Shown here: positions 24,839 to 37,949 of the stretch, in pieces
Layout: the number at the start of each line of letters is the position of its first letter
Position numbering within the stretch: the first letter of the stretch is position 1
Assembly (NCBI RefSeq): GCF_051020975.1
Contig: NC_135035.1
Location: 11,532,001 to 11,596,000, forward strand
Length of the DNA: 64,000 bases
Direction: 5' to 3'
From: Osmia lignaria lignaria
Taxonomy: Eukaryota; Arthropoda; Insecta; Hymenoptera; Megachilidae
Translations under genes and position numbers: made by a program
The notes under the pieces: model-generated
Told to the model about the DNA's origin: nothing
Databases searched by the model: none
Seen by the model: the letters and a program-made list of their open reading frames with translations, nothing else

Positions 24839-25326
24839 CGCCTCAATCCACTCGTTTCCTCGCGCCGCGCACTCGTTACCGTCCGTCCAACTCCTCCGGT
24901 TGCTGTTTCGTCCAGCAACTTCTTGCTTCCTGACCCTTGGCCATTCAGCGTAGTCGCGCGCCGGTCGTTGAACTTCGCCGGAGTATTTGGGACGAGCCCT
25001 TGCCGAAGATCTCGCGTATCGATATTAAAAATAAATCCTTCCTGTCTTTCCTGGACCGGCGAACGTTACTCTGCTCCCTCTCATTTTTCTTTTACCCCGA
25101 TATATTTCACTGATCGAGCAATAGAAAATAGGCATGTTTTCTTGTTATTTCTTTAAGCTTTGTGCTTCGCTTATATCTTGAATATCGCTTAGCCACTGAA
25201 ATTCTTGCGGTAGAGAATAATGTCGGGAATCGGGTTTCTGAAAGATTAGAATCTACGCTCAATTATCTCTAGGTCGTTCTAGGACACGTGCGATTAACCC
25301 GTGACCACTACAAACATTTTTGCAAA

Positions 25327-25362
25327 GGAAGGCTTATGCTTCGAAAAGCATAAATGCCTTTC
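25327..25362. other. 36-nt strong hairpin
   Basis: TTATGCTT pairs with AAGCATAA around a CGAA loop. After a 2-nt bulge, AAGGC pairs with GCCTT and extends one or two pairs further. No gene is adjacent. Confidence 0.6.
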
Positions 25363-28300
25363 GTTTCCATGCCGAAGATCGTTCGTGCACTGCCTCTCGG
25401 CTGTATGCGGATTGCGGTATCGAGGCAAAAAGCGATGTCACGCGGTAAAAGGACGCATCAAAGAGGCAGAGTTGACGCGAGAAAGCAGGAAGCGCTTCTG
25501 ACGTTCGTGCAATTTTGCTTGGCGCAAAAAAAAAAAAGAAAAAACGAGGATACCAGGGGCCCTAATTCACCACGCGGCACCCCAATTACACGCGTGTGCA
25601 TTCTAACGCATAATGAAGAACCGGAAGTGACTTCCCCCTTGCTTCGTGATTCGAGCGAATTTTTGTGCAACCGATGGACGTGCCCCGTCGCTTAAACGCG
25701 GACGTTGGAATTAATACATAAATGAAATTTTACGGACGTAATTAGTGCCGGATCGGCGTAAGCGCAATAATGTCGGTAATCGTGGGGGTGAATGGAAAGC
25801 TTCGATCGAACGTGTTCGTTGGCTGAATTTGAACATTTTTTTAAAAATTCCAATCACAGCGAGAGAAGCTGTAACGTGAGTTGGTAAGATTTCGGCCAGG
25901 TGATACGGTTGGCTGAACGTATTCGCAAAGGTGCAAAAAGTTCTGTAGACGCAGCGCACCTTGACGCAGCAGCACGACGTTTCTACGAGCACATATCGTG
26001 CGTATCAAGCCTGATTGGCTGAGCACAGCCGGCGCGCGATATTAAGCACAACCTTATGCACTACAAAACGGGTAATGGAGCAACACAATCGTGCAAACAT
26101 ACATCGGACAGGTATGAACGTTCGGCTCGAAGCCGGTGACGCAAGACTGGTTATGAAATCGCTGAAACGAGGCCCCATAGAGGCGCGCGATTTTTAGACT
26201 CGCTTGCAGATTTCGCGACACCGTTGCATAAATTACATACATAACCGTGCTGATCGTCGTAAATTTGAACGATGTCTAACTCCTGTTTCCACGCCAGGGA
26301 CACGTATAACGTTTGTCCGGGTACGACAGCCTTTACGCGAATGAAACAGGTTCGTGAATTTATCGAGCGATTCATTGATATCTCGACTTTCACCGAAAAA
26401 AAGGGAAAAAGGAAGCAGGAGCATCTTCGTCTCAGTCCTTTTATTTTCCTGGCGTTGGACGTGGATGAATTTACCACCTGTCGCGTATGATCCAATCGGT
26501 TCTTCCGTTAAATAAATTTTCGATACAATGTTGCATCGTTCGAGAGTGAAAATTTACGAAAATTGCCATGCGCGCCAAGATGGCCCGTTGCCTCGGAGGC
26601 AGCCCAAAAGGAGTTCCCAACATCATTTTTCTTCGTCCGCGTTCTTTTCATTTTGGTTTTTTTTTTTTATTTCGTTGGACAGAAAGAGAACGTGGCTGGG
26701 AGGGAAAAAAATAAGTGGAATGGGAAAACGAGTAACGCGGCACAGCGTAAGTCACAGCTTGGTCAAATCACGCGTACACGGCTTGTTAAATTCGCGAACG
26801 CTGAAAATCTGCTTTCCTCTATCGCGTATAAAAATCGATGTTCACGGTTAAACGTTTTAAATTCGTTTCACGCCCGACGCGGCTTTTAATCCGACCGAGT
26901 TTTCGCGGTCGAGTTTTTATTTTCGCGTCACGAAGGATCATTTTCGTTCGACGGGGGGTTTTTTTTTCTCGTTTTTCCTTCATTCCATTTCATTCACCAG
27001 CGAGCGCCAGTGAAATCCGACGAGGAACATTTTCCACGGGACGATTCCCGCTACGGGAGTCGAATATTTTTTCGATCGATCGTCAAACGAGTGCGATTAT
27101 GCGATTGGACAGTGCGTGGGAACCCCTCTTCCCGGACGTAAGCGACTGCATAATGGACGATTATTATGCGCATCCTTACAAATTTCGTCAGAAACGTTTT
27201 CTGAACTCAGCCCGCGCAAACAAACTGACGGATACCTTTTGGCTTAATAATACGATACGGTAGATGTAAGATAGTCGTAATTAGGTGTGTACTCGGTCTA
27301 GCAAACGCGCACCGGCTTACCCATGTGAACTTCCTTCTCGCAGTTTTCGGCCGTGCCGAAACGTAAGGCCTTTGTTACGACTAATATCCCTCGTCAAAAC
27401 CCGCTACAACCGTTTTCCTCTTCGTTTCTGTTACTTCGGCAAAAATTGTTTCCCCCAGAAACGTCATCCGCGCCGTCGAAACGATTATTCACCTCGGCGA
27501 TTCTTCAAATCGCGAACGCGCCATGGGACGTAAAATTTTTATGAAAATATTCCAACAACTCGCTCTACGTTGGTAAAAATGTACTCTGCGGTGAGGGTGG
27601 GTGTGTTTGGGCGACGTTCACCGTCGGCCAGGATAATTCAACTTTAACCCGGAGAATAAAATATAAGCAACGAGTTCCCGGGCGGGAAATTCAAATGAGT
27701 AGAACCGCTAGGTTGCACCTGTAAGAATGCTGGTGCTGTGTCACGGTAAGTGTCACGGATGCATGGAATTTTTCAATAGACGCAAAGGGAAATTCTATGC
27801 ATCCGCGAGTGACTGCCTCCGGACGGAAGGGATCCTGAAATTTCCCATGTGTCGTCGACGCGCGTCTTCTAGCTCGCAAGGACAATTAACTCTTTGTGTT
27901 TTAACTTGCGCGCAGCTAAATTCATCGGGAAATCCCGCGAGGAATCTTGTTTTCGATAAATTTAATCTAATACCGTGGACTCGATTCGCGAGAAAACGCA
28001 GTGTAAATGATTTTCATTTACAATTGGATAAGTAAAATCGTTCCCACTAAAACGGGTAATAGTTGGTCCCTGCGGGACTTTATGCGTCACCGAAATACAG
28101 GTGACACGGCACTCAAAGCGTTAATTACCCCATGACCGGTGCGTAAAGGCGATTAACGCGGTCGTTTTCGAGCGTCCCCTCGCGCGATTCCTTGCGAGGG
28201 CGCTTTCCATTTTCACGGTGAAACCCGAACGATACCGAAGGAAAAAACATAATTTTATCCTGAACCTGGCGCTATTTTAGTCAGACCGGTATCGCAATTA

Positions 28301-29760
28301 AATTCTCAATGCGATACACGTCGTTCGGTTAGGTCTGCCGGTGGGTTGAACGGGGGGGGGGCGGCAGCAGGCGGCATCGGTCAAGGTAAACAGGGGCGTT
28401 TTATTATTTGCGTGGCTACTTTGTTTGCGAAAATTACGTATTCGCGCGACGATCATTGTACCTCGGTTACGTAGTGCCTCGTGGGGGATGGCGGATGCAA
28501 GCTAGATGGGGGTGAGAGAAGGCGGGGTTAACGGGGCAAGAGATGGTAGTCGAGTCGCGGGAAACAGGGTGGTTCGTTGGCGAACACGCGAGCGCGAGAG
28601 ATCTCTGTTATTTTAACGTTTTTGCGAGGTCGAACGGACAGGTAGCGTGCTAACCGATTCGTTTGCCGGCAACGTTATAGTTTTGTTCGAATGGGGCGGA
28701 TGGGGCGGGGGCAGATCGAAGTGTTATTAATGCTGGTGCGCGCGGCGGGAGGCAAACAAAAATAATTAATATTTATCATTCACGATTTCCGCGTGCACGT
28801 CCAATCGGAACGCAATATTCCCTGGAGCGGACGCGCTAATGCAAACGCGCCGCGGCACCATCGAAAATTTCGTTCCGTAGACCATCCGCGCTAATTCGAT
28901 AATGCTGATCACGCTCGACGGCGGATGGCTCGCACATTTATTTCGACGCTCGAACCCCCGCCTCACCCCGTTCGCCCGCCTCTTTTTTGATAAAATTGCA
29001 AAAATATAATGCGCCCGGCTCGTCGATAACGCGCCACCCGCCGAAACGAGATACAGATCTGCCCACCCTTCCTCCCTCAACCCCCTTCGCAACGTTCCGC
29101 TTCGCTGATCCTATAATCACCTACCGATTTAAGCGATTGGCTTTTTGAAAAATTAAAAAAAAAAAAAAGGAAAAAAACAACACCTTTTACACCCATGTAG
29201 GGACTTCATCTGCCGATGACTCGCTATCGTTTCCAATGTTTCCCCTTTTCGTACTTGCTTTTCCTTCTTCCTTCGAAAAAGACGTTCTTCGCAAACTCGT
29301 AGTCATAGATACGTATCGCAGAAAACACGAGGCGTCGGTTTCATTCCCAAAGTTTGTGGGAGAATGCGAGCCGGCAGGATGCAGCGAAACAATCGTTCAC
29401 CGGAAGAATGGATAAAATGTTTAGCGGGCTCACGAGTCCGTGACCGGGCCACAGCCAAAATTCACGGCTCGAGAATCGATCCTTTCTTTCACTCGTCCTT
29501 CCATCGCAAGGAATTGACGAGCCTCTCGGTTTCCGATGCGAAAATATCTTCTTCGAAGTTCGTTCTACGCGCAAAGAACCTGCGTTTTCTCGTAACGCAA
29601 GTGTCCTATTTTTAACGGGCCTCCGTGTAAACTTCGAAACCGAGCGGGCGGTCGCGGCGCGAAGTTTTCCGCTGCAACGGACTCCGCTCTATTAATACAC
29701 TAGCGATGCAAGTAGCATCAGTCGGTCTCGCTACTATATTTCTTTCTTTTCTTGTACGTG

Positions 29761-29815
29761 TTTCTTTTTTTCTTTTCTTTTCTTTTCTTTTCTTTTCTTC
29801 TTTTCACCATCGAAG
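29761..29815. repeat. (TTTTC)n microsatellite
   Basis: About ten TTTTC units with small changes at the edges. Confidence 0.9.
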
Positions 29816-32524
29816 AGCAAGAAGACCCGTTAAATTCGGCGTAGTTTACAGGCTGTGCGAAAGGCTTTCCCGGCTGGCCGGGTCACGGCTATTTCTTTCT
29901 CAAATCAAACATTCTGGAAATAAAGTTTGGCCATTCTGCGAGCGGACCTGGTTGTTGCACACGCGACGCGCGTGTATATGCCGGCGCGAACACGCAAACT
30001 CTTCGGTCCGTCGCGTGCACGTGCACGTACACGCATGCAGCACGCCTACACGCGCAGGCACGGTATAGTCACGCACGCTGCAGGGAGTTCGGCCCTAGAG
30101 AGATTAAGGCCGTTGCACCGGAACCCTCGAAACACTCGACTTGCACGACTGCGCTACCTACTGGCTACTGGTTATCGGCCTGCCTGACCATTCGATGCTC
30201 TCCACTCGATTTTCTTCGATAATTCGATTTTAGATCCCCGATAGAGCTCGTCAAAATAGTCGAAAAGTCGAATCCTTCCCTAATTTCTCCCTTGCGGGAG
30301 ATGAATTCCGATCTCGAATCTAATCGCTTACACGGAATCCTAGTTGCTCGGTAATTTGTCTAACGAGTTAGGGGATCGCTGGAGGCTACTCCTCTCTGGG
30401 ACGTGGAATCGCAAAAAGAGCCACCGAGATAATTGACGTGCGAGCAATCGAGGAGATTCATAATAGATTATTATGTCCCGTTGTCGTGTAAAAGGCGATA
30501 CAGCGTCGCTTCTAAGTGACTAAGTCAAGTGAAGTGAAGCGAACACCGAAGGACGAGGGCAATGCACCAGAGTCGATGCACGCAGGGCGGGTCTTTCGCG
30601 GGCAGGTGGTCCCCGGCTCAAAGAACTTTTGTCGGGGCGTTGATCTTCCCGAGCACGGGCTAAGCAGTCTCTCCTTCTCTTTCCCAGCAAAGACACCTCT
30701 ACGCGAGGACGTTAGCGCGTGGATGAGCAAGCTTCCCCGTTCGCAGATTTGAAAAGCAAACGCCATCGAGAAAAGGGGGAAAGAAGGAAGAAAGGTTCCT
30801 ACCAACGTCGCGAACGTTCCTACGCGTCCAGGATTCGGGTTCCGTCAAAATCGGTCGATTTTCGCGTGAAATTCGAAAGCGTGTAGCGAACCGGCCCCGG
30901 AAGGTTCTTCGTTCCCCGAGGGGGCGTTTTATCGAACGAAAGTTGCACAGTTGCAACGAAAAGGAGGGGAATGAGGCATCTCGCAGCGATCTCTTGTGTA
31001 ACGTTGTTACGCCTTCTCCTTTCGAGACAAGATAGAACCAGCTTGGCTGCTTTCCGTCTGTCGAAATCAACGGAATAAATCCATCCGGTCGGCTGGTCCG
31101 ACGACGTCGACGTCATCGCGATCAACGTCAAATCTTAATGATATTCATCGAAGCTGGCAAACTTGTATGCTGTAACCGAGTTGATAGATTCGACTCTGTT
31201 TATAAAGATCTCGATTCGACGGGGCGGATTCCATTGCCACTTGCGGCGGTCCACCCGTAGCACACCTCTCGCTTCCTGTACGGGAAGAGGTTTAGGTTGT
31301 TCGCCGGGTCATTTAAATTCCATGCTCTCGGACAGCGTTGATCTGCGAGAAGAATGCGAAGTCGGTGTTCAAAGGCTGTGGGTTCTCAGGAGAAATCGGG
31401 GACGGCGTCGAAGCCGAGGAAGGCGAAGAGGACGAGGCAAGGGCTTCGTGCTAGCCGTAGTACACGAAGGGCATCGTATTGCATGCAGGACTCGCTGCTA
31501 GTAAGCCGAGACGATTGCACGGAAGGGAAGAAAAAGAAGAGGAGAGAGAGAAGCAGAGTGAACGGATGGAAGCGGAACGTTTTCTGAGGGAGGGGCACGT
31601 GTAACGCTGCCAAAAACCGACTAGCGATTGCATTAAATAGAAGAAGCACGATGATTCCTCGAGCGGTTGCTCGAGGAACGTCTGAACTGCTCGTGGACGC
31701 GTAGAGAGCACGAGGGGCCAGAGGGTAACGACGATGAGGGAACAAGGGGTACGGCGCGGGGGTATAGCGAGGATGAAAACGAGGATGAAGGTGGTGGTGG
31801 TGGAGGAGGAGACGAAGCAAAACGGACGGGTGAAGAGAGAGAGGAGCCTCTAGAAATTAGGTTGTTGCACCGGGCTACGGGTGGGAGAAGCCCAAGGCCC
31901 TTGTTACCTTCCCCTACGTGAATTTAGGCCGTTGCACTTTTCGGTCCGCTATGGTGGGGGGCCCAAATAGGAGGAATGCGTTTGGTGGGGCAACGAGGCG
32001 CAACAACGAACCACGGAGGGATAGTGCATTTAGGTGCAGCCTCGATTCGGAGAGGGGACTCTAGCAAAGAGACAGGGCCGCATCTGGCTTGCAATTTTTT
32101 TATCCCGTCCATTTCTTGCCGACCCTCCGTCTCCTTTCTTCCCAACTTGCCGGTTTTCCATCGAAATTCTCACAGCTTTCGAAGCTGTCACAAACATTTT
32201 AAGAGTTCTTCTAGTTATAACGTCAGAAACTCATGCATCCCGCTTCTTTAGAATTTGCTGACACTATCCAGAAGCATTAGTCCTGATTCAATTTAGTGTC
32301 TTTGGAACGTGTCAGAAATGTGTGTGAAAAATACTTTCCTAGGAGTTTTAGAGTCGCTGTTTCATTAAGTATGTGTTGGATAAGCGCCACGATGTCCCTA
32401 ATGGGTTCTTCGTTTCAAAAGGCATTGTTATTTCCGAATATTTATGTATACTTTTAAGCACAAAGTGACAGCTATGAGTTTCCAAATCGGTAAACCATCA
32501 CCCTTTAGCCATAAAAGTTTCGAA

Positions 32525-32537
32525 AGGTCAAGTACCT
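32525..32537. promoter_or_regulatory. Second ecdysone-response-element-like inverted repeat
   Basis: AGGTCAAGTACCT has a perfect left half-site AGGTCA, one spacer base and an imperfect right half (GTACCT instead of TGACCT). It is distant from any exon in the window and could easily be chance. Confidence 0.15.
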
Positions 32538-33555
32538 TCTGCCTAAACGCTCGAACAAAACATTGTCTCGTTTCTCGCAGCTAAAATAGTACTTGAAACG
32601 CTTCTAAACAGCCAGTTTGAATGAGCCACACACAACGTGGGCGTCTGGAAATTTTCACGCAACGAGTGGCCATGATGTGCCTCTGCATTCCATTAGACTT
32701 TAGTTGTTTCGCGCAGAAAAAGCGCTTCAATCGTTTCATCCTCGAGAAATCAGACCGGTCAAAGTGGCAACGTATTTCTCCGCCAACGTGTTATCTGTCG
32801 GACGATGCCCGATGTCAGTCGAAACTGATATCAAAGTTTCTTTCCAACTACCCGACGAAGCCGGGATAACTCGAAGTAAGTGTTTACTGTATTTTAACCG
32901 ACGTTTCTTGCAATTACTTTTCTTCGAGTACAAACACAAGCTCTATTAATAATTCAAGAAATCTATACAGCCTGTTTGAACGTTATTGCTACGTTGGCTT
33001 CTACCTAGTAGAAACACGTCAGAAACAAACAAGGATTATCGATCGAATGGTTCTTTGTTGCCATGTTCCGGAAAAAATTCTTACTCTCCGACCCTCCCCG
33101 TTTCTCTGTAATCCCTCTTCTATTCCTCCGTCGTCGAGCGGAAGATAAAATTCATATCGTCGCGAAAGATGCGAGGCAATCGCATCACTGGTTCAAGATT
33201 CTAACAGATAATAACAGAATCATTAGATAGGTAACGCAGACTGTAAAAACTGAGATGGTGAAAAAGGTGGAAGACATGAAACATCGACGGTAGCAGAAGC
33301 GAGCAAACGGGGTCCGGGCCAGAGAAACGTAGCCTGAGGAACAACTTGCATTTAGGCCGTTGCACCTAAGGTGGGGTTTGCCCACGCCGCTCCTCCGGTA
33401 CCAGCGATCCTGCAACTGGGTATAACTTATGTATATACCTACGTGCCTATTCGCGAAGAAAGCGGGCAAGTGGACCTAGCAACTAGAGGGGAGTGCTCGG
33501 TGAAGGCTGGAGAACTGCATTACGAGGGAAGGAAGGGTAAAGGGAGAGAGGGCCA

Positions 33556-33588
33556 AGCAGCAGCAGCAGCAGCAGCAGCAGTAGCAGC
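33556..33588. repeat. (AGC)n microsatellite
   Basis: Eleven AGC triplets with one substitution. The poly-Ala and poly-Gln frames it opens are not in a recognisable gene. Confidence 0.9.
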
Positions 33589-36500
33589 GCAAAAGTTAAA
33601 GCGGTAGAGAAGGTGATCGTGGCGATGATCGTATTGGTGGTGATGATGTCGGTAGTGGTGGTTCACCACGTAAGAGAGTAGTAGTATAGAAGCCGTTGCA
33701 CTTGGGCCTCTCCGTCTCGGTTGCTCGTATCGGCGCGGGCGGTTAGAGGGACGAGGAACGGGGCACCGATGCATTTTGGGACTATTTGGCAGCGGAGAGA
33801 GCTTAGGTACGCTGTGCAGATCGAGGGGACAGGGGTTGCTTTGGAGTAGGGGTAGCGATGGCCGTTCGATTCCTCGTTCCTCTCTCTTGCGAGTTTTTCA
33901 AGCGACTCGTTCGCGCGATGGCTAACGTCGCTGCAAATGTTATGCAAATTTAGAAATCATTGCTTCCTCTTAGAATTCTTTGTATTCCCTTCTAAACTTT
34001 ACAAGAATACATCAAAATATCTTTGATGCCAATTAGAACCTTGAGACTACCACGGTTTTTCTTTCATATTAACATCACGGTTTACTGTATTGCAATTTAA
34101 TCAGCGAGTGAAGGATCCTCCGCTCTTGCTACATCGCGAAGATTGATGATGGAAAAATGGAGAGGGGCTGGGTGTTCAAATAATATTTGAAACGATTCGA
34201 AAGCTCTGGGCCGATGGGTTCGAAAGGTATTGAGCCCATCGCTAGGTAGGGGACCGATCGTCAGAGGGAAAGGAGGTTCGAGTGCACGGGGCCGTGGCAA
34301 CCAGAGGAAGATGCCTAGCAACGCTTTGGTGGGGAGAATTTTTGGTGGGCGGGGGCGCGAGCCTGAGGGGAAAGCCTAGCATGCATTTTAGGTGCACGCT
34401 CTGGCCCGGCCATCGAGGAGTGGGCCCAACGAAACGAAAGAAAGGAGCCTGCACCGATGGTGGGGGGTACGTAGGGTTCACGGGAGGTTTTCGACTTCTT
34501 TGGCCGCAAGAACGCCAACTAGTTTCCTCAGTGGTTCGCAAATTTTAGTCTTGGACCGTTTTGCGTTTCCTTCCCTTCAGATGCATTCAAACATAATCTC
34601 AGCCACATTTTCCTTTTTCCTAAAATGATTTACTTTGGACGGTGTAGTCGAACATGCTGTTCTAACGCGCATGACGTTCACAATCTCTCTCCCTTGTAGG
34701 TACACGATAAAACGACGACAGTTACGCGATTTTTGTGAGTCTGTCAGTGCAGCTGTCGCATCATGCGTTGAGAACGACGCGCGGGAAAAAAGAAGAGAAA
34801 GCCCACTTTTATATACTTCATACCCTTTCGTTCATACATCCTGAACGTTTCTTACCCCAGATTATATCAGTCTATTTCGACCGCCACGTTATCACACGAA
34901 AAGATGACGAATTTCGGTTGCCTGTAACCGTGTCTACATAAAATATGTAACTGCTCGCGACATCGTGCGAGAAAGCGTTTCGACGTGAATTTAAAATAGG
35001 AGCCTACCGTTGAATATCAAACAAGATTCTAAAGCGGCGCATCGAATATTTCCGTTTCCGACGAAAGATTTACCGGCTTGTGACAGCAAAGAAGTAGGCT
35101 CCGATAAAGCAACGCGGTCGAGCATCGAAGGATCGGTGTGCATCGAGCAGTGGTGCGCTAATTGCCGCACACACGCTACCAAGAACGCGCGTGGACGAGT
35201 TGAAAACCAGCCTGTACACGCGAGCCAAGCGTTATCCGAGATTGTACCATGGATATAAACGCTGATAAGCCAGTGTCGCGAGACTATGAAAACGATTCGA
35301 CCGGTCAAACATTTGGCACCTCGATTGCAATTCGTGCTATTTTCAATTTTTTCAAGTTCTTTCGACGACTTTGTATTCGTTTGATGTGAAAAAAAAAAAA
35401 ATTCCAATGTTCGCGAGATCTTGACGCAAAGTTAAAATGTTTCACTATCGAGGGGCCTCGAAACAAACATCAGGAGTATCGCGGGTGACTTTGATGCAGA
35501 GCAGAGAAGCAAACGATACGTCTGTGCAATTACGCTTGCCACTCGGTATCGACCAAGTGCAGAGAAAGTGCTCTTTTCGAGGGCGGATAAAGCACACCCT
35601 CAACTCTGCGAGATCCTTTCGTGTTCCGATGACAAGCTTGGAAGAAGGATCGATCACGGACAAGGAATCGAGTTCTTCGATAAATATCCATGCCGTGTGA
35701 CGGACAAACTCCTCCTCTTGCTTTTTCCTTTTGTCCGTTTGCTGTTCGAAACGGCGGCTTTCTCATTTCCTCTGTCCGGCATTCCCGTCTTCTCGTTCTA
35801 TCGAGTAACTCGTTCGATTGTACGTCACCGCTCGTGTTTGCTGTATCGTCGAGCAAGCTACCCCTACAACCACACTTCTACCCCGTTCTCTCTTTCTCTT
35901 CTCTCTGGCTTTGCTCGGAGAACCGATACTGACGTAGGTGTTTCGTTTGCCGCTCGAGCCACAAGTGGTGCACCTTGTTGCTCGCAATCGGAATAATAGC
36001 GACTCGCCTTTACCGCTGCCAACGGGACGCCAGAGACCGTTGTCTACCATCGAACAATACTAGCCCGGATTATTTCTGGAATAACTACGCCTTGCTTAAC
36101 CCCTTCGCTGTAAATGACGTATATGTACATGTCATTAAAAGCTGATTATTAATTGCAAGTTATTGACGTCTTCATTGTTGCTAGCATCGCCGGTGAAAAA
36201 ATGATGACAAGAAGGGTATTTGGGATGCTACTAAAATAACGAGAATCGACGATCTCATTCAATGGCTTAATAATTAGCAAGATCGTTGAAGGTAATTCTG
36301 TAACGCCATCAGGGAATATAGCCTGCAGGTTCGTTCTAGGCTAGATAGCCGCGCAAACTTGCTCCTCTTTATCTTTGTTCCTTCCCTATATTCCCGTCGC
36401 AGCCGCTCCTTAGCCCAAGAACGCGAGTACAGACTCCTTCGTAAGGAGGCCATATTTCATAAGACTCGCTGCTTTCCTCCGGCTGCTTTCCTTTCCTCCT

Positions 36501-37925
36501 CCTTCTTCTTTGTCGCCTCCTCCTTTTCCTCGTCTGTGCTGGTGCTGCTGGTACTGCTGGTGGTGCCGCCGCCGCCGACGTCGCCGCGGCTGCTGCCACC
36601 GCTGTTCCAGCTCCTCCGGTTCTTCTTTCCCTTTCCTTTTTCCTCTTTCGATGGTCGAACGGCCGAGCCAGCAGAGCCCCGTGCCGCTGTCAGAGTTTCT
36701 AGCAACGCTTGCGCGACCCATTCCCATCTCGTTTTCCCCATCCAATCCCATGGCCCCTGCCAAGCTCAGTACTGCCAGCCGCCGATGTAATGTTTCTTTT
36801 ATTGATTTTGCGGCGACCCGCGGAAATTATACGGCCCATGGATGTATGCACGCCCTGGCTCACCTCGTCTCGTCTCGTCTCCCGTCTCGTTTCGTCTCGT
36901 TCCGTCTCTTTTCGTCTCCCCTACATCTCCTTTACTCTTTCCTCGACTCCTGACTTCGCGCACTGGATGACTGACGTGGTGGCTTGGCAAGTACGCCATC
37001 ATCTTTGATAACGATAACGACAACGTCGTCTCCTGAACGCTTCTTCAGCTACGCCCCTCTCGGTGCTTCCGGTGCGACGAGACGCGTGGATACCCGCGTG
37101 ATCTCGAGACTCCCGAATCTACAGACGTCATGGAAATTACAAGCTTTCCCCTCGTCTCTCCGCTATATAGACCTCGTTCGAAAGCACGTTTAGAATATAC
37201 GGAATCGATCCGTGGTATCGACTCCTTCTCAGACTTCTTCGTCTGAAATTCAACAGTAAGGTAGTCCGCTTTAATCGATAGGATGTTTCGATCGAAATGT
37301 CGTAAACGAGGGAGAGGAGACACCTTGCAACGGGCGACGTCGCGCGTCGACGTCGATAGGTCAAGGACGCTCTCACGGTTCTCGAGGTCAGGTCGACAAA
37401 TCACCCTTTCCGGGCCGAACGTCCGTGAAAAAAAAGAGACGAGGAGAGAACGGGGAGCGAGGAGGAGAGAATCCGACACCCTTCGGGTTTCTCGTCCATT
37501 GCCGCTCCCCTTTGACCCCAAAAAAAAAAGAGAATTACAAATCTCGCGACCAATCCCAGGACACCCTCCGTCGTTCGCCTGATCGGCCACGAAATTACGT
37601 GACTCGCCTTCAACGCTCGGATAAACGCTCGAAACATATGCTGGAAACGATCCGCGCGTCGTTACGCCTACAACCACCATCGAACAACGCTGGTCCCTCC
37701 ATTTTCGAGCGCACGTTTTCGACTGGCGAAAAGTTCGATGGACCAGACTTGATTTCGTTTTAATTAATTGAAACATATTTATTGGACCGATCACTTACAC
37801 GAATTGCCAGGAACGACGACAATTAATGATTTTCGCTCGGCATCCCGTGCCTCTCGAATCAACGACGACCCATTGAAATTGATAAAATGTGTCTGGTTAC
37901 TCGACTCTATGTCGGATCGAACGAT

Positions 37926-37949
37926 AAAAAAAAAAAAAAAAAAAAAAAA
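37926..37949 (+). repeat. Poly-A run (24 nt)
   Basis: Twenty-four consecutive A. It could be the tail of a retroposed sequence, but no source gene is recognisable upstream. Confidence 0.9.

Larger units (their letters stand above)
20301..29700. other. Non-coding stretch, no gene recognised
   Basis: Base composition is closer to average here. The longest open frame (plus, 21503-22120) has no recognisable domain and no convincing splice context. The stretch holds two hairpins (23285-23328 and 25327-25362), a 14-bp perfect palindrome (23714-23727), a GTCACT repeat at 24815-24838, a C/T-rich block at about 23400-23700, and a 10-G run at 28352-28361. A GTGAGT donor-like site on the minus strand near 22678 could end an unplaced 5' UTR exon, but nothing else supports it. 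Confidence 0.5.
31857..34434 (+). repeat. Dispersed motif family TTAGGCCGTTGCAC...GGTGGG...GCCCAA
   Basis: Copies of the GGCCGTTGCAC core or a variant start at 31860, 31927, 33355 and 33691; an outlier is at 30108. Three of them (31857, 31924 and 33353) are followed within about 35 nt by GGTGGG...GCCCA(A), which can pair to form a short stem. Diverged relatives with GCATTTAGGTGCA are at 32027 and 34384, the latter again followed by GTGGGCCCAA at 34422. All copies lie on the same strand. The origin is not recognised; a degenerate repeat or a cluster of binding sites would both fit. Confidence 0.5.
29701..34600. other. Non-coding stretch with clustered degenerate motif repeats
   Basis: No coding exon is supported. 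It holds a TTTTC repeat at 29761-29815, a CAG/AGC repeat at 33556-33588, G-rich DNA around 34331-34370, and the GGCCGTTGCAC motif family listed separately. Plus-strand G content rises between 31.4 and 34.5 kb. Confidence 0.5.

Noticed and set aside
33685..33720. miR-92-like seed (GTTGCACTTGGGCC)
   Set aside because: The seed base differs from AUUGCAC and no precursor-length hairpin was found around it.
37045..37794. 249-codon minus-strand ORF
   Set aside because: No domain, signal peptide or conserved-looking block, and no splice or start support. Compatible with chance at this GC content.
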